Shown here: piece by piece, positions 61,806 to 64,000 of the stretch
How the letters are laid out: every line of letters begins with the position of its first letter
How positions within the stretch are numbered: the first letter of the stretch is position 1
NCBI RefSeq assembly: GCF_910592395.1
Contig: NC_088325.1
Span: forward strand, 2,757,501-2,821,500
Origin: Lineus longissimus
Taxonomy: Eukaryota > Nemertea > Pilidiophora > Heteronemertea > Lineidae
Direction: 5' to 3'
DNA length: 64,000 nt
Made by a program: the position numbers and the translations under genes
Notes under the pieces: model-generated
Told to the model about the DNA's origin: nothing
Seen by the model: only the letters and a program-made list of their open reading frames with translations
Databases searched by the model: none

Positions 61806-64000
61806 ATGGCAGAATTGGATTATCAGTTCGAGGACGAGATGGCGGAAGATGGCGTTGCAGATTCTGCCCGGGCTATGCAAAGGATGTCGTCCCCATATCT
61901 TGGGGATAGAAGCAGCAAGCAGAGAAAGCCACCTACGTTTTCAGGGCTACAGCTGCTCAGTGATGTGGCAGCCACCGACTATATGGATTTTATGGACAAG
62001 ATGCAATCCGAGTTAGAGAAGAGCCGATTGGAGGTGGCCAGGCTTACGGCTAAATTGCGGCACTGCATGCCAGTGCAACCACCAGCCAAGTTACGGTCTC
62101 AGGATGATGAGCAGCATGTTTCACAGGCAATGCCGTTATCGACCGGGCATACCGAGCCTATAGAACATAGGCCTACTTCTTTTTCGAATCCACAAGAGAA
62201 GGCCATAAAGACGTCATCGCCAGTTATGCAGTCTGAGTCTAAGAGGCCACTATTGCAGTCACCTGATGCATCAAGCACCCCCCGAGTGCACTTACCTATG
62301 ATGAATATGAGTGACATCTCACCCCATCCCAAGTCGAGGTCGCTAGCCGCGGTTGAAGTTTCACCAGAGTTGTCAAGGAGAGAGCCAAAATCTCCTCAGC
62401 GTCAGCCCAAGACCGACACCCAGGTCAGTCATGTCAGTGATTGGCAACAACGATTGGTGGATACCATGGCTTTACCGAAAACCTCTATGATGACATTTTC
62501 GGGAGATCCCAGACAGTTTTGGATGATTATGCGACGTTTCAATAGCTGCATTGGGGACACAACCGTTGATGATAGCGCCAAGTTGAATTGTCTGTTTGAG
62601 TTTTGTAAGGGTAAAGCTGCAGCTGTGATTCAACCGTGTGCCATTATGGATCCACGTAAAGGCTATATCCGAGCCCTGGAGTTGTTGAAGGAGCGATTCG
62701 GTAATGAGTACCAGATATCTGAAGCTTGTGTAAAGCACGTGACGGAAGGTCCAGTGATAAAGGGGACTGATTCTACGGCTCTGCAAGATTTGGCTGATGA
62801 GGTGTCAAGCTGTAGTGAAACCTTACAAGCAATGAACTGTATCGGTGAAATCGACACGAGATCAAGGGTCGTACAGGTTGTTGAGAGGCTACCTCTGTTT
62901 TTAAAGTCCAGATGGCGTAAGCTTGCAGTGGATAAAGTGGTGAAGGATAAAGTTTATCCAGGGATACAGGAACTTGTAAATTTCCTACAACGTGTCGCGC
63001 GAGAGGCAAACGATCCCGTATTTGGAGTCACCAAGCCGTCGGAGGAAGACTGTTCAAAGAAGGATGGTCGCACCGCAGGTGGAAAGCCACAGGATTATGT
63101 GCAATGGAAAGCTAGATCCCACACTACAGGTGAAGCCAAGAACCTTGCGAAAGCCAACATGAAATGCTACATCTGTGGATCCACACACAGATTGTTGGAC
63201 TGTCCTGTTTGGAAGTCGGCGGCCGTGCCAAGGCGATGGAGCCTAGCAAAGGAAAAGAGGTTATGTTACAGATGTTTGGCGGGAAATCATATGGGTAAAA
63301 ACTGCCCCCGCGGGAACACATGCAATGTCAATGGCTGTGGTAAAAGTCACCATTTCCATCTTCATGAAGACCGACCGTCACCAAAGTCAAAAGCCGACCC
63401 TGCCAATAATGCCAACAGTTCCTTTGGTACCAGTGATTTTCAGCCTAATGTACCCATACAGGTTGTGCTGCGGACGGTTCCAGTGTGGTTAGTTGGTCCA
63501 GGAGGAAAGAGAGTGCTGATAAATGCCCTATTGGATGAAGGATCTGACACGTCTTATGTTCGAGCGGATGTCGTAACAGCTCTGGGAATAAGTGGAACTG
63601 AGGAGAATTTGAAGATTGCTTCAATTGCTGACTGTGTGTCACTGGACAGCCAGAAAGTAGAAGTTCAGCTTGAGAGTATAGATGGCAGCACGGTTCGGAA
63701 GATGAAGATCTGGACGATGAGTGACATGTGCAGAAAGCTACCGATACAGAATTGGAACCACCACAAGACTAAGTTTGACCATATTGCTGATTTGGAGTTT
63801 CCTACAGCATCGGGTAGGAAGACTGTTGATGTTTTGATAGGATCTGACTACCCAGAGTTAGGTATCGCCCTTGAGGAGCGTATTGGAAAACCCGGCGAGC
63901 CAGTCGCAAGGAGAACATCGCTTGGTTGGACGTGTGTTGGTCCTCTACCCTTGATCAATGTACATCAGACCACCACCAACTTCACGATGAGCTTTCATGC
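61806..64000 (+). CDS. BEL/Pao gag-protease polyprotein (incomplete at 3' end)
   Basis: Open from ATG 61,806 to the window end (over 730 codons). Order: coiled N terminus (MDKMQSELEKSRLEVARLTAKL), a gag domain of DUF1759 type from about residue 217 (KTSMMTFSGDPRQFWMIMRRF), zinc knuckles at about residue 452 (CYICGSTHRLLDC) and 487 (CYRCLAGNHMGKNC), and an aspartic protease at about residue 575 (ALLDEGSDTSYV, the DUF1758-type active site). It ends in RTSLGWTCVGPLP, just before the expected reverse transcriptase. No stop or frameshift seen, so the copy may be young. The order gag, CCHC, protease in one frame is typical of BEL/Pao. Confidence 0.9.
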   Translation, partial: MAELDYQFEDEMAEDGVADSARAMQRMSSPYLGDRSSKQRKPPTFSGLQLLSDVAATDYMDFMDKMQSELEKSRLEVARLTAKLRHCMPVQPPAKLRSQDDEQHVSQAMPLSTGHTEPIEHRPTSFSNPQEKAIKTSSPVMQSESKRPLLQSPDASSTPRVHLPMMNMSDISPHPKSRSLAAVEVSPELSRREPKSPQRQPKTDTQVSHVSDWQQRLVDTMALPKTSMMTFSGDPRQFWMIMRRFNSCIGDTTVDDSAKLNCLFEFCKGKAAAVIQPCAIMDPRKGYIRALELLKERFGNEYQISEACVKHVTEGPVIKGTDSTALQDLADEVSSCSETLQAMNCIGEIDTRSRVVQVVERLPLFLKSRWRKLAVDKVVKDKVYPGIQELVNFLQRVAREANDPVFGVTKPSEEDCSKKDGRTAGGKPQDYVQWKARSHTTGEAKNLAKANMKCYICGSTHRLLDCPVWKSAAVPRRWSLAKEKRLCYRCLAGNHMGKNCPRGNTCNVNGCGKSHHFHLHEDRPSPKSKADPANNANSSFGTSDFQPNVPIQVVLRTVPVWLVGPGGKRVLINALLDEGSDTSYVRADVVTALGISGTEENLKIASIADCVSLDSQKVEVQLESIDGSTVRKMKIWTMSDMCRKLPIQNWNHHKTKFDHIADLEFPTASGRKTVDVLIGSDYPELGIALEERIGKPGEPVARRTSLGWTCVGPLPLINVHQTTTNFTMSFH

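Larger units (their letters stand above)
60984..64000 (+). mobile_element. BEL/Pao LTR retrotransposon (5' part)
   Basis: The left boundary is placed by comparison with the empty paralogous site at 55,998-56,022: GCTCGCATTCAAAGATCGATA is shared, after which 60,984 begins TGTTGTGGCG. An AATAAA (61,070-61,075) suggests the R region of the 5' LTR; the LTR end cannot be fixed because the 3' LTR is outside the window. The coding region runs to the window end. Confidence 0.8.

Noticed and set aside
62099-63642. Minus-strand frames under the BEL/Pao gag gene
   Set aside because: Shadows of the long plus-strand polyprotein, which has clear zinc-knuckle and protease motifs.

Overview
The window is genomic DNA from an animal, most likely a marine invertebrate; the species cannot be fixed from the sequence. 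The signs are spliced genes with GT-AG introns, a PAN/apple-domain gene family in tandem array, a complete Polinton/Maverick, two PIF/Harbinger transposons, a non-LTR retrotransposon fragment and a BEL/Pao retrotransposon. Nothing here is bacterial.

Layout. (1) 1-26,894: array of a minus-strand gene family. Each copy has a PAN-like exon (195-201 nt), an intron of about 200 nt and a long last exon of about 330 codons of unrecognised fold. Copies are separated by repeat-rich spacers holding tRNA-like repeats, a non-LTR 3' fragment and a 15-bp minisatellite. An 8.18-kb segment is repeated almost identically (about 5,569-13,752 and 13,753-21,937). (2) 26,895-51,672: a Harbinger transposon (3-bp CAG target duplication) whose Myb/SANT-like accessory gene is split by a 22,034-bp Polinton at 28,691-50,724. 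The Polinton has terminal inverted repeats and an exact 6-bp target duplication, CACAAC. (3) 51,673-60,983: resumption of the repeat spacer, a decayed second Harbinger (53,843-55,688), and two more PAN-family copies, one of them a partial tandem duplicate. (4) 60,984-64,000: 5' end and gag-protease part of a BEL/Pao element running off the window.

The Polinton carries a double-jelly-roll major capsid protein, a single-jelly-roll penton, a second penton-like protein, a packaging ATPase, an RVE integrase with chromodomain, a protein-primed family-B DNA polymerase, an HNH nuclease-like protein and about ten accessory proteins. I could not find the expected adenain-like protease. Several genes are damaged: three homopolymer frameshifts in PolB, a lost start codon in the second penton-like gene and in-frame stops in three small genes. 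A block of about 2.7-2.9 kb of foreign repeat-rich DNA sits at about 45,372-48,290.

Most notable is a family of 25-nt double-hairpin repeats. I count 24 full units plus partial ones, confined to this Polinton. Each is an 11-nt hairpin (GAGC-3-GCTC), a 3-nt spacer and a second 11-nt hairpin (GGAC-3-GTCC). They lie between genes and, in frame, inside at least eight genes, in both orientations and several reading frames, with compensatory changes in the arms. This resembles Rickettsia palindromic elements and mitochondrial double-hairpin elements; I know of no report of it in a Polinton. A second Polinton-wide pattern is TAAATG at the start codon of nine genes, as in poxvirus late promoters.
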